A stretch of 64,000 nucleotides of DNA from NCBI RefSeq assembly GCF_027111295.1, contig NZ_CP114287.1, positions 3,162,001 through 3,226,000 of the forward strand, written 5' to 3'. The notes under the pieces were generated by a model. It was not told where the DNA came from and ran no database searches. It was given only the letters and a program-made list of their open reading frames with translations. Below, in pieces: positions 18,178 through 24,899 of the stretch (position 1 is the stretch's first letter; every line of letters begins with the position of its first letter). This DNA comes from Flavobacterium gelatinilyticum. GTDB taxonomy: Bacteria; Bacteroidota; Bacteroidia; Flavobacteriales; Flavobacteriaceae. The translations under genes were made by a program, and so were the position numbers.

Positions 18178-19245
18178 TTATTTAATAATTTCTACTGTAT
18201 TTCCGTCTTGTAAGTTAATCTGACCAGTTACAATTACTGTTTCTCCGTCATTTAAACCGTTGATGATTTCAACTTTATCTCCTAAGATTCTTCCTGCTAC
18301 TACTTTTTTCAACTTAGCAGTATTGTTTTCGACAACAAAGATTTCATTGCTGCTTACACTTCCAACAAATGCATTTCTAGGAACTACTTTTAAGTTTTGT
18401 TTTTGGCTGTTAGATCCAAAGTTTGCTGTTCCGTACATACCTGCTTTCAGGTCGTTGTTTGCATTGTTTGTAATTTCAATTTCAACAGGGAAGTTTAAAG
18501 AAGCATCTGCTTTTGCAGCGATAAAAGTAATTTTTCCTGAGAATGTTTTATCAGGATAAACACTTGCTGTAATGTTTACTGTGTTTCCTAATTTTAAACT
18601 AGCTACCTGACTTTCGTTTACGGTAACAGTTAATTTTAATTTAGAAACGTTTACAATATCAAATAAAGCAGTTGCAGGCATTCCGGCTAAAATAGATCCC
18701 GGTTCGATATATTTTTTGTTGATGTATCCGTTAATTGGAGCTTTAACTTTAGTATCTCCAACATTGATGTTTGCTTGTTTCAAATTAGATTCTGCATTTG
18801 TTAAAGCTAATTTTGCCTGATCTAATTGTTGTCTTGTCACACCGCCGGTTTGAAATGCATTTTCGTATCTTGTATAATCTGATTTTGCATTTTGGTAAGC
18901 AGCCTGTGCTTGCTGTGCATTTACATTAATAACATCTCCTCTCATAGTTAATAATGTCTGTCCTACTCTTACATAATCACCTTCTTTAACTAAAACGCTG
19001 ATTACTTTTCCTGATTTTTCGGCAGAGTACGTCAATTCCTGAATTGGCACAAAATTTCCGTTTGCAGCAAAACCAAGATTTACATCTTCTGTTTTAACTG
19101 TTGCTACTTTTACAGAAACTGCAGCATTTTTTTCGGCTACAATTGCCGTTTTGCCTTCGTTTTCCGCTTTGTTTTTATTTAAGATATAGCTAATCCCGAA
19201 AAAAGCTGCAGCTATGATTACGATTGTTATAATTATTTTCTTCAT
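18178..19245 (-). CDS. Efflux RND periplasmic adaptor (membrane fusion protein)
   Basis: A 355-aa protein with one N-terminal membrane anchor (IIITIVIIAAAFFGISYIL). Next come a lipoyl-like half (VLVKEGDYVRVGQTLLTM), an alpha-hairpin (AAYQNAKSDYTRYENAFQ and LTNAESNLKQANIN), the second lipoyl half (KVKAPINGYINKKYIEPG), then beta-barrel and membrane-proximal domains. It bridges the RND permease and TolC. It starts 9 bp downstream of the tolC-like stop codon, so it is in the same operon. Confidence 0.92.
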   Translation of the reverse strand: MKKIIITIVIIAAAFFGISYILNKNKAENEGKTAIVAEKNAAVSVKVATVKTEDVNLGFAANGNFVPIQELTYSAEKSGKVISVLVKEGDYVRVGQTLLTMRGDVINVNAQQAQAAYQNAKSDYTRYENAFQTGGVTRQQLDQAKLALTNAESNLKQANINVGDTKVKAPINGYINKKYIEPGSILAGMPATALFDIVNVSKLKLTVTVNESQVASLKLGNTVNITASVYPDKTFSGKITFIAAKADASLNFPVEIEITNNANNDLKAGMYGTANFGSNSQKQNLKVVPRNAFVGSVSSNEIFVVENNTAKLKKVVAGRILGDKVEIINGLNDGETVIVTGQINLQDGNTVEIIK

Positions 19246-19254
19246 TGTAATTAG

Positions 19255-20586
19255 TTATTTAATAAGAGATTTAAGTTCGCCTTTTGATTTGATTAGAGAT
19301 ATTTCGGCAATTTTGTAATTTAAAACTGCTCTTGTGTAATTATTCTGAGCTTCAAGTGATGCATTTTCTGCGTCTAATAAATCCGTTAAAGATGCTAATC
19401 CCTGAAGGTAATTGTTTTTGGTATTACTTAAGATTTCACTTGCCAGACGCATATTTTCTTTTTGATTTTCGATAGTTACAAGATTGTTTTCAATCTGCGT
19501 CATTGCATTTCTGTAGTCTAAATCAAGAGAAAGTTTTGTGTCTTTGATGTCTTCCTGAAGCGATCTGATTTCAACATCGGCCTGTCTTACTTTTGCACGT
19601 GTTCCAAAACCTGTAAAAATTGGGACACGTAAGTTTAAAGCAATCGCAGAGAAATCTGACCAATACACTCCTTTTTCAGGTTTTGCAAACCAAGGAAATT
19701 CTGGTCCCTGCCCAATATAGTTGTAACCGGCAGATAAAGAAAGTGATGGGTAATAACCTGCCTGAACTGCTTTTTTATTGAATACCAAAAGTTCTTCCTG
19801 TTTTTTCAAAAGCAGGTATTCGGTTCTGTTTTCAATATTAGGTTCCTGAGTTAAAGCTGCAGGAACTACTTCAAATTCTTCTTTAGGCAATACAATTTGA
19901 GATTCTATTGGCATTCCCATATAAAACTTCAACGCATTTTCCTGTAACTGGATTTGATTGATAATCTGCTGACGCTCTGTACTAATGTTGGATAATTTAA
20001 CAATGATACGATCAAGATCAATTTTTTTAGCCAGTCCGTTATCAAATTGCCCCTGTACAATATCACGAACTTTTGTTGTGTTAACGTAGTTACTGTCTAA
20101 AAGCATTAATCTTTCCTGCTGTACATAAACTGAATAGTAGTTATTTGCTACTCGCTCGATAACCTGCTCTTCTGTTAACTGATCGTTGATCTGATAAAAC
20201 TCACGAGTAGATCTTGCCGCTCTTAATCCTGTAAAAACAGACTGATCGAAGATGGTCTGAGTTAAAGAAACTCCCGCTGTAGAAGTCCATTTTTGACCAA
20301 ATGCCGCCTGAATTGCAGTTCCCGGAGCACCAAAAGCAGCTCCGTCAATAATAGTGGTCTGGATAATTGGGTTGTATGTTAAATTTCCGTTTGCAGAAAT
20401 TTGAGGCAATGCTCTGGAACGCACTTCCTGAATTTTATATTCACTATTTTCAACCTGTAATTTCGCTTTTTTAGCATCGGCTTTATTTTGAAGCGCGTAG
20501 GTAACGGCGTCCTTCAAAGTTAAAGTTGTCTGTGCATTGGACGCTAAACCCATTGTGCACAAAAAAATAAGAAATATTCGTTTCAT
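19255..20586 (-). CDS. TolC family outer-membrane efflux protein
   Basis: A 443-aa protein with a signal peptide (residues 1-18, ending ASNA). It has two repeats of long coiled-coil helices with short strands, typical of the OEP family (TLTLKDAVTYALQNKADAKKAKLQVENS at the start of the first). It forms the outer-membrane channel of the efflux pump. The gene follows tetR by 65 bp and precedes the adaptor by 9 bp, giving the order tetR-tolC-adaptor-permease. Confidence 0.92.
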   Translation of the reverse strand: MKRIFLIFLCTMGLASNAQTTLTLKDAVTYALQNKADAKKAKLQVENSEYKIQEVRSRALPQISANGNLTYNPIIQTTIIDGAAFGAPGTAIQAAFGQKWTSTAGVSLTQTIFDQSVFTGLRAARSTREFYQINDQLTEEQVIERVANNYYSVYVQQERLMLLDSNYVNTTKVRDIVQGQFDNGLAKKIDLDRIIVKLSNISTERQQIINQIQLQENALKFYMGMPIESQIVLPKEEFEVVPAALTQEPNIENRTEYLLLKKQEELLVFNKKAVQAGYYPSLSLSAGYNYIGQGPEFPWFAKPEKGVYWSDFSAIALNLRVPIFTGFGTRAKVRQADVEIRSLQEDIKDTKLSLDLDYRNAMTQIENNLVTIENQKENMRLASEILSNTKNNYLQGLASLTDLLDAENASLEAQNNYTRAVLNYKIAEISLIKSKGELKSLIK

Positions 20587-20651
20587 ATTATATTACAATT
20601 TGTTTTTAACTGATGATTTAAAAAATCATACTTATTTATATAGATTGATGA

Positions 20652-21266
20652 TTATGCTTTTATTTTTTGAAGCTGTTTTTGCAGCTCTTCTACACCTTTT
20701 TCTGTTGCCATTGCTCTGGTATGATACTCCAGTGCTTCTAACTCAATTCTTTGCGCCTCACTTTCAGAAACGGTGTTTTCGTTAATATGAAAAATCAAAG
20801 TGTAATAAAACTTTACGTATACATCTACATTGAGGTCGCTTCTGTAAAGTCCTTCTCTGATTCCTTTTTCAATATTATCCCTGAAACATTGTGTACATTG
20901 GTCAATTTCATGAGACAGGATATTTTGATAAATCTCCGGATAATGTTTTTTAAGCTGATAGATAGGCGAACTGTCTATGTTGTTTTTAAACATATCACGA
21001 AACATTTCTCTAATTTCAAAATTCTCGTGAATGGCATTATAATTTTTTGCTACGATGGTATCCATAATTTCATGGACTTGCCTGTGGACCAATGAGGTGC
21101 TCTCTTCGATCAAAACTTCTTTGTTGCAGAAATATTTATAGATCGTTTTTTTTGAAATACACATCTCGCCGGCAATATCATCCATCGTAACACTCTTAAA
21201 ACCAAGCTTTAAAAAAAGTTCACTTGCTTTTGATATTATTTTCTCTTTCATTTTTAATTTTGGCAT
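20652..21266 (-). CDS. TetR/AcrR family regulator of the efflux operon
   Basis: A 204-aa protein. The helix-turn-helix lies near residues 25-50 (VTMDDIAGEMCISKKTIYKYFCNKE is the classic TetR pattern); the C-terminal helical domain should bind the inducer. It is the first gene of the efflux operon. Its own promoter (CAAATATA at 21275-21282, which is TATATTTG on the minus strand) is flanked by the inverted repeat GGAAACT-N15-AGTTTCC. The yceI promoter has the same layout. This suggests autoregulation and a shared regulon. Confidence 0.92.
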   Translation of the reverse strand: MPKLKMKEKIISKASELFLKLGFKSVTMDDIAGEMCISKKTIYKYFCNKEVLIEESTSLVHRQVHEIMDTIVAKNYNAIHENFEIREMFRDMFKNNIDSSPIYQLKKHYPEIYQNILSHEIDQCTQCFRDNIEKGIREGLYRSDLNVDVYVKFYYTLIFHINENTVSESEAQRIELEALEYHTRAMATEKGVEELQKQLQKIKA

Positions 21267-21274
21267 TTGCGATA

Positions 21275-21315
21275 CAAATATAGTCAGGAAACTAAAATCA
21301 AAAAAAATAGTTTCC
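21275..21315 (-). promoter_or_regulatory. tetR promoter with inverted-repeat operator
   Basis: On the minus strand, TATATTTG (21282-21275) fits the Bacteroidota -7 element. Four bases upstream of it begins the palindrome AGGAAACTA / TAGTTTCCT (21286-21316, 13-bp centre), which covers the -33 region. A repressor bound here would block RNA polymerase. The same sequence order, CAAATATAG-n-CAGGAAACT, is found in front of yceI. Confidence 0.75.
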
Positions 21316-21362
21316 TAAAAATTTGTAATAATTTTACATTAATTTATTTCAACCTGTAAGAT

Positions 21363-21884
21363 TTATATACTAAATTCCAAATTAGCAATAAGCTTAATGT
21401 CTTTTCCAAGAGCTAAACCTCCGTTATGATGAAAAGAATTGTAGTCCAGACCAAAGTCCTGACGCTTAATATCTCCTTTAATTTCAAAAGCAACTTTTTT
21501 CTCTCCGTTGTATGTATTTACACCAATAAATTCCGCATCAAGTTCTACAACTCTTGTTACATCTTTTATGGTTAAATCACCTTTAAAGAAATTGATATTG
21601 TTATTTACTTTTTGAAACGAAGTAGATTTAAAACTGATAATTGGATGCTCATCTACATCAAAAAAATCCTGAAGCTTCAAATTGGTATCAATCTGCTGAA
21701 AGCTTTCGTTTTTATTATTTATATCTAATGAAAATTCAACCGATGCATCCTCAATTTCATTGTCTTCGATATTCACATAACCGCCAAACTTATTTGTCGT
21801 TCCTCCTAAATAGGCAATTATCGAATGTCTCATTTTTATTAAAACATCTGATTGTGTCGAATCTAAAGTCCATGTTGTTTTCAT
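21363..21884 (-). CDS. YceI family periplasmic/lipid-binding protein
   Basis: A 173-aa protein with the YceI lipocalin-like pattern. It opens WTLDSTQSDVLIKMRH, has FGGYVN and VEFSLDI strands, then PIISFKST, and ends in GKDIKLIANLEF. No signal peptide is visible, so it may be a cytoplasmic member. Family members bind polyisoprenoid or amphiphilic ligands. It is divergent from a polyprenyl synthase gene, which fits an isoprenoid link. It shares operator and promoter layout with tetR, so it probably responds to the same signal as the efflux pump. Confidence 0.88.
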   Translation of the reverse strand: MKTTWTLDSTQSDVLIKMRHSIIAYLGGTTNKFGGYVNIEDNEIEDASVEFSLDINNKNESFQQIDTNLKLQDFFDVDEHPIISFKSTSFQKVNNNINFFKGDLTIKDVTRVVELDAEFIGVNTYNGEKKVAFEIKGDIKRQDFGLDYNSFHHNGGLALGKDIKLIANLEFSI

Positions 21885-21928
21885 AAATTAGTGATTTTGT
21901 TGAGTTTATAATTTTCTCAATTGTTTGC

Positions 21929-21956
21929 GGAAACTTTTACGGTGTTTTAAGTTTCC
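21929..21956. promoter_or_regulatory. Second GGAAACT-N14-AGTTTCC operator at yceI
   Basis: GGAAACTT (21929-21936) and AAGTTTCC (21949-21956) form a 28-bp inverted repeat. It lies on the gene side of the yceI promoter, in the presumed 5' leader. Its centre is 51 bp from the centre of the upstream copy, about five helical turns. Confidence 0.68.
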
Positions 21957-21967
21957 AAACAACGGTG

Positions 21968-22007
21968 CAAATATAGACAGGAAACTGTAAATACCAAAAA
22001 AGTTTCC
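21968..22007 (-). promoter_or_regulatory. yceI promoter with GGAAACT-N14-AGTTTCC operator
   Basis: On the minus strand the -7 element is TATATTTG (21975-21968). Four bases upstream begins GGAAACT (21980-21986), paired with AGTTTCC (22001-22007). The gap between operator and -7 box is the same as at the tetR promoter. Confidence 0.72.
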
Positions 22008-22117
22008 AAGTTTTTTAGAAAATATTTTAACGAATTAATTCTGAGTCCGTTCAGAATTCTGGATTAAATATTTCGCAGCAATTATTATTTCTAAAGCAAA
22101 AATTCATAATTGAATTG

Positions 22118-22125
22118 TATCTTTG
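22118..22125 (+). promoter_or_regulatory. Promoter -7 element of polyprenyl synthase gene
   Basis: TATCTTTG is an exact match to TAnnTTTG and lies 27 bp before the ATG at 22152. It rules out the longer ORF starting at 22110, which would begin upstream of the transcription start. No clear -33 TTTG is visible. Confidence 0.6.
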
Positions 22126-22151
22126 AGGCTCGACAATCAGAATTTCATTTT

Positions 22152-23126
22152 ATGCACGATATTAGTCAGTACCAGGATTTTTTTATTGAATATTTAAAAA
22201 AACAAAACATACAAAAGGAACCTAAAAATCTTTACGAACCTATTGAATACATATTAGGACTTGGCGGAAAACGTATACGTCCGGTACTTACTTTAATGGC
22301 TGCAGAAGTTTTTGACGCTGATTATAAAGCAGCCCTTCCAGCGGCTATGGCGGTTGAAGTTTTTCATAATTTCTCACTTGTTCATGATGACATTATGGAT
22401 GACGCTCCTTTGCGAAGAGGCCAGGTAACTGTTCATGAAAAGTGGGATTTAAACACCGGAATTCTTTCGGGAGATGCCATGCTGATTCTGGCGTATCAAT
22501 ATTTTGAGCAATATGAACCGGAAGTTTTCAGGGATCTGGCAAAGCTTTTCAGTAAAACAGCTCTTGAAGTTTGTGAAGGACAACAGTGGGATGTTGATTT
22601 TGAAGAACGAAATAACGTGAAAGTTTCTGAGTACTTAAAAATGATTGAATACAAAACGGCTGTTTTAGTAGCTGCTGCCATGAAAATGGGCGCTATCGTA
22701 GCAAAAGCTTCCGAAAAAGAAGCTGACCTGATCTACGAATTTGGATTGAATCTAGGAATTGCTTTCCAGCTTCAGGACGATTATCTGGATGCTTTTGGTG
22801 ATCCTGAAACATTTGGAAAACAGGTTGGAGGCGATATCATTGAAAACAAAAAAACCTATTTGTACTTACGCGCACTGAAACTGGCAACTCCCGAAAAAGG
22901 TGCAGAATTGCAGTATTTATACGGTCTTGAATTAGAAGATAATACTAAAAAAATAGAGGCCTCTAAAGCTATTTTTAACGAATCAGGCGCTTCAAAATCT
23001 ACTCAGGAAGCGATTGAAATGTATACTTTTAAAGCTTTTGAGACTTTGGATAAAATGGATATCAGCACTGAAAAGAAAGATATTCTAAGAACGTTTGGCG
23101 AAAACTTAATGGGACGAAAAGTTTAA
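22152..23126 (+). CDS. Polyprenyl (trans-isoprenyl) diphosphate synthase
   Basis: A protein of about 324 aa condensing isopentenyl diphosphate onto allylic diphosphates. It has the two Asp-rich metal sites: the first in VHDDIMDDAPLRRG, the second in QLQDDYLDAFGD. GGKRIRP near the N-terminus is the substrate-binding block. I chose ATG 22152 because a -7 promoter element lies at 22118-22125. The product is probably the octaprenyl or similar tail of menaquinone. It is divergent from yceI. Confidence 0.92.
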   Translation: MHDISQYQDFFIEYLKKQNIQKEPKNLYEPIEYILGLGGKRIRPVLTLMAAEVFDADYKAALPAAMAVEVFHNFSLVHDDIMDDAPLRRGQVTVHEKWDLNTGILSGDAMLILAYQYFEQYEPEVFRDLAKLFSKTALEVCEGQQWDVDFEERNNVKVSEYLKMIEYKTAVLVAAAMKMGAIVAKASEKEADLIYEFGLNLGIAFQLQDDYLDAFGDPETFGKQVGGDIIENKKTYLYLRALKLATPEKGAELQYLYGLELEDNTKKIEASKAIFNESGASKSTQEAIEMYTFKAFETLDKMDISTEKKDILRTFGENLMGRKV

Positions 23127-23132
23127 AAAATA

Positions 23133-23237
23133 CAATTTCAATGTCAAAAATCAATATCAAAATTCAACCAAAATGATTTGATTTTGAAACTGAAATTATC
23201 ATGAATTGTTTGTAATTGTCATTGATTTTTGAAATTG
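23133..23237. repeat. Inverted-repeat spacer after polyprenyl synthase
   Basis: CAATTTCAA and AAAAATCAAT at 23133-23155 return in reverse as ATTGATTTTTGAAATTG at 23221-23237, with a 4-5 bp insertion in the left arm. The region between is built of similar AAATTC/TTGATTTTG words. It fills the whole gap to the next gene, which is read in the same direction, so it is probably inside a transcript. Confidence 0.55.
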
Positions 23238-23244
23238 AAAAATT

Positions 23245-23598
23245 ATGTTTGAAGCACCTGTAAATACCGAATCTTTGCTGGCTCAGGCACAAGCAGAGAC
23301 TTTATATCTGAACCTTATTGAACAGATTAACAAAGATTTTAATTTGGCTAATGAAGGAATTGACTTTCCGTTGAGCATTTCGCCAGACGAACTAAAAATT
23401 CAGCTTCACGAAAAAATCTACCGAATGATTCAGTATAAATTTGCTGAATATTTAAACCTACTTTATATAATTGACGTTCCAGAAAACGAAATCAAACAAC
23501 TTGACGGATCTGATTTGGTTATTCTGGCCGAACAAGTGGCTTTCTTGATTTTAAAAAGAGAATGGCAGAAGGTTTGGTTTAGGAATTACTACAAGTAA
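23245..23598 (+). CDS. Conserved-looking hypothetical protein, 117 aa
   Basis: A small acidic helical protein (opens MFEAPVNTESLLAQAQAETL) with no signal peptide or membrane segment. I do not recognise the family. It follows the polyprenyl synthase in the same direction across a 118-bp hairpin spacer, so it may be co-transcribed. It is convergent with a lipoprotein gene ending 3 bp away at 23601. Confidence 0.62.
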   Translation: MFEAPVNTESLLAQAQAETLYLNLIEQINKDFNLANEGIDFPLSISPDELKIQLHEKIYRMIQYKFAEYLNLLYIIDVPENEIKQLDGSDLVILAEQVAFLILKREWQKVWFRNYYK

Positions 23599-23600
23599 CT

Positions 23601-24179
23601 TTAATTGTTTATTAAAACACTATAATTTTCAGGTCTTACGATTTTTTGCAGTTTATCTAACTCCGTCCAAAGACCAAAACCTTCAGTATCAATTTTGTTC
23701 CCTACAAATTGAACGCGGCCACATTTAAAGCACATCTTAACTATTCCTACCGTTTCTTTTTTCTCTTTAAAAATAAAAATATCACGATATTCTGCTGCAC
23801 AGGCTGCAAAAGTATCTTGCAATGAATCTTTTTCACTAAACACATTTTCAATCTCTTTTTGCTGCTTGTGCGATAAATTTGATTTTTTGTAATTATAATT
23901 CAACAGAATTTTTTCGAAATTTTCTTTTGGAATAGTTTCCGGAAAATGATGAACGAATAAATCTATAAACTCTAATTCTTTTGGAGTATTCTTCTCTTTC
24001 ATCATGATTTTTGTAAAATCTTCATCAGAAAAATTCAAATAATAATGATCGATTTCATCAGAATCAAAAAAAGGCCGCAATTCTTTTTTTGCAACCTTGT
24101 CATTGTCAACATCTGTTTTCTTTGAATTATTACAGCTTAAAAATATAATTACCGTAATTATAAAAATAACTTTCTTCAA
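23601..24179 (-). CDS. Hypothetical lipoprotein, 192 aa
   Basis: The N-terminus is a lipoprotein signal with the lipidated cysteine at residue 16 (VIIFLSCNNS). The mature protein is highly charged and contains CAACAAEYRD-like and CFKCG cysteine pairs (FAACAAEYR, MCFKCGRVQF). The CxxC could bind metal or form a disulfide. No family recognised. Its stop codon lies 2 bp from that of the convergent 117-aa gene. Confidence 0.62.
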   Translation of the reverse strand: MKKVIFIITVIIFLSCNNSKKTDVDNDKVAKKELRPFFDSDEIDHYYLNFSDEDFTKIMMKEKNTPKELEFIDLFVHHFPETIPKENFEKILLNYNYKKSNLSHKQQKEIENVFSEKDSLQDTFAACAAEYRDIFIFKEKKETVGIVKMCFKCGRVQFVGNKIDTEGFGLWTELDKLQKIVRPENYSVLINN

Positions 24180-24231
24180 ATTTTCGCTTTTAAAAACTTA
24201 GAATCTCAGCATCTCAGAACCTTAGCACCTT

Positions 24232-24783
24232 TTAAAAATATACCCTCACAAAAGGCATAAATCCGGAACCGTACAAGCTGGTTCGCTCATTATACAAAAC
24301 ATCGTAACGTGCTCCAATGGTAACATTTCCGGTTCTGTAACCGGCTCCTAAATATAAAGCAGTATTCCAAAAATTATCAGAGTAAGCAGGACGGTAACTT
24401 GTTGCATCATAACTGGTATTAACGCGAACCTGTTCTAACTCGGCCGATAACTGAAGTTCCGGAATAGGGTTTACCAGCGTTATTAAACTGCCGCCATAAA
24501 CAAAAGAATCGTAATAGTTTTTTGAAGCCAGATAGCCAAATTGTAATCCAACACCAACAGCTACAATCTGGTTAACATTGTAAATTGCACTTGGCATTAC
24601 CGAAATATCTGTATAACCGGAGCCAATTCCTAAGCCGAGACCGCCTCCAAACTGAACCCTGTCCCAAAAATGACTTTTGTTATCAATGATATACGTTTGC
24701 TGTGCAAATGTGTAACTTGAGAATAAGACTGCCAAAATCACAAAAATATTTTTGCAATCGATTGAAAAGTGAATTTTATTCAT
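24232..24783 (-). CDS. Small outer-membrane beta-barrel protein
   Basis: A 183-aa protein with a signal peptide (to about residue 27, ending TFAQ). Alternating hydrophobic strands and glycine turns follow (FGGGLGLGIGSGYTDISV, YLGAGYRTGNVTIGARYDVLY). The C-terminus ends in the aromatic strand MPFVRVYF, as expected of an outer-membrane beta-barrel. Length fits an eight-strand barrel. It lies upstream of and divergent from sucA. Similar proteins have been mislabelled as 'alpha-ketoglutarate decarboxylase' because of that neighbour; nothing in this sequence supports such an activity. Confidence 0.72.
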   Translation of the reverse strand: MNKIHFSIDCKNIFVILAVLFSSYTFAQQTYIIDNKSHFWDRVQFGGGLGLGIGSGYTDISVMPSAIYNVNQIVAVGVGLQFGYLASKNYYDSFVYGGSLITLVNPIPELQLSAELEQVRVNTSYDATSYRPAYSDNFWNTALYLGAGYRTGNVTIGARYDVLYNERTSLYGSGFMPFVRVYF

Positions 24784-24855
24784 AGTTAACGTTTATTTTA
24801 ACAAATTTTTACGTAAAAGTACGTAAAAAAAAGATTTAAATAAAGGTGATTGTTG

Positions 24856-24863
24856 TACTTTTG
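24856..24863 (+). promoter_or_regulatory. sucA promoter -7 element
   Basis: TACTTTTG matches TAnnTTTG exactly and lies 36 bp before the ATG at 24900. It rules out the longer upstream start at 24846. Confidence 0.6.
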
Positions 24864-24899
24864 CCTTTCTATATAACAAAAAGTATATTCACTCATATT

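Noticed and set aside
24232..24783. 'Alpha-ketoglutarate decarboxylase' for the 183-aa gene beside sucA
   Set aside because: The sequence is a small exported beta-barrel with no TPP-binding motif; that name would come from the neighbour.
24846..24899. Longer hydrophobic N-terminus for SucA
   Set aside because: It begins upstream of the promoter element at 24856; the standard SucA start is at 24900 and a membrane-like leader makes no sense for a TCA enzyme.
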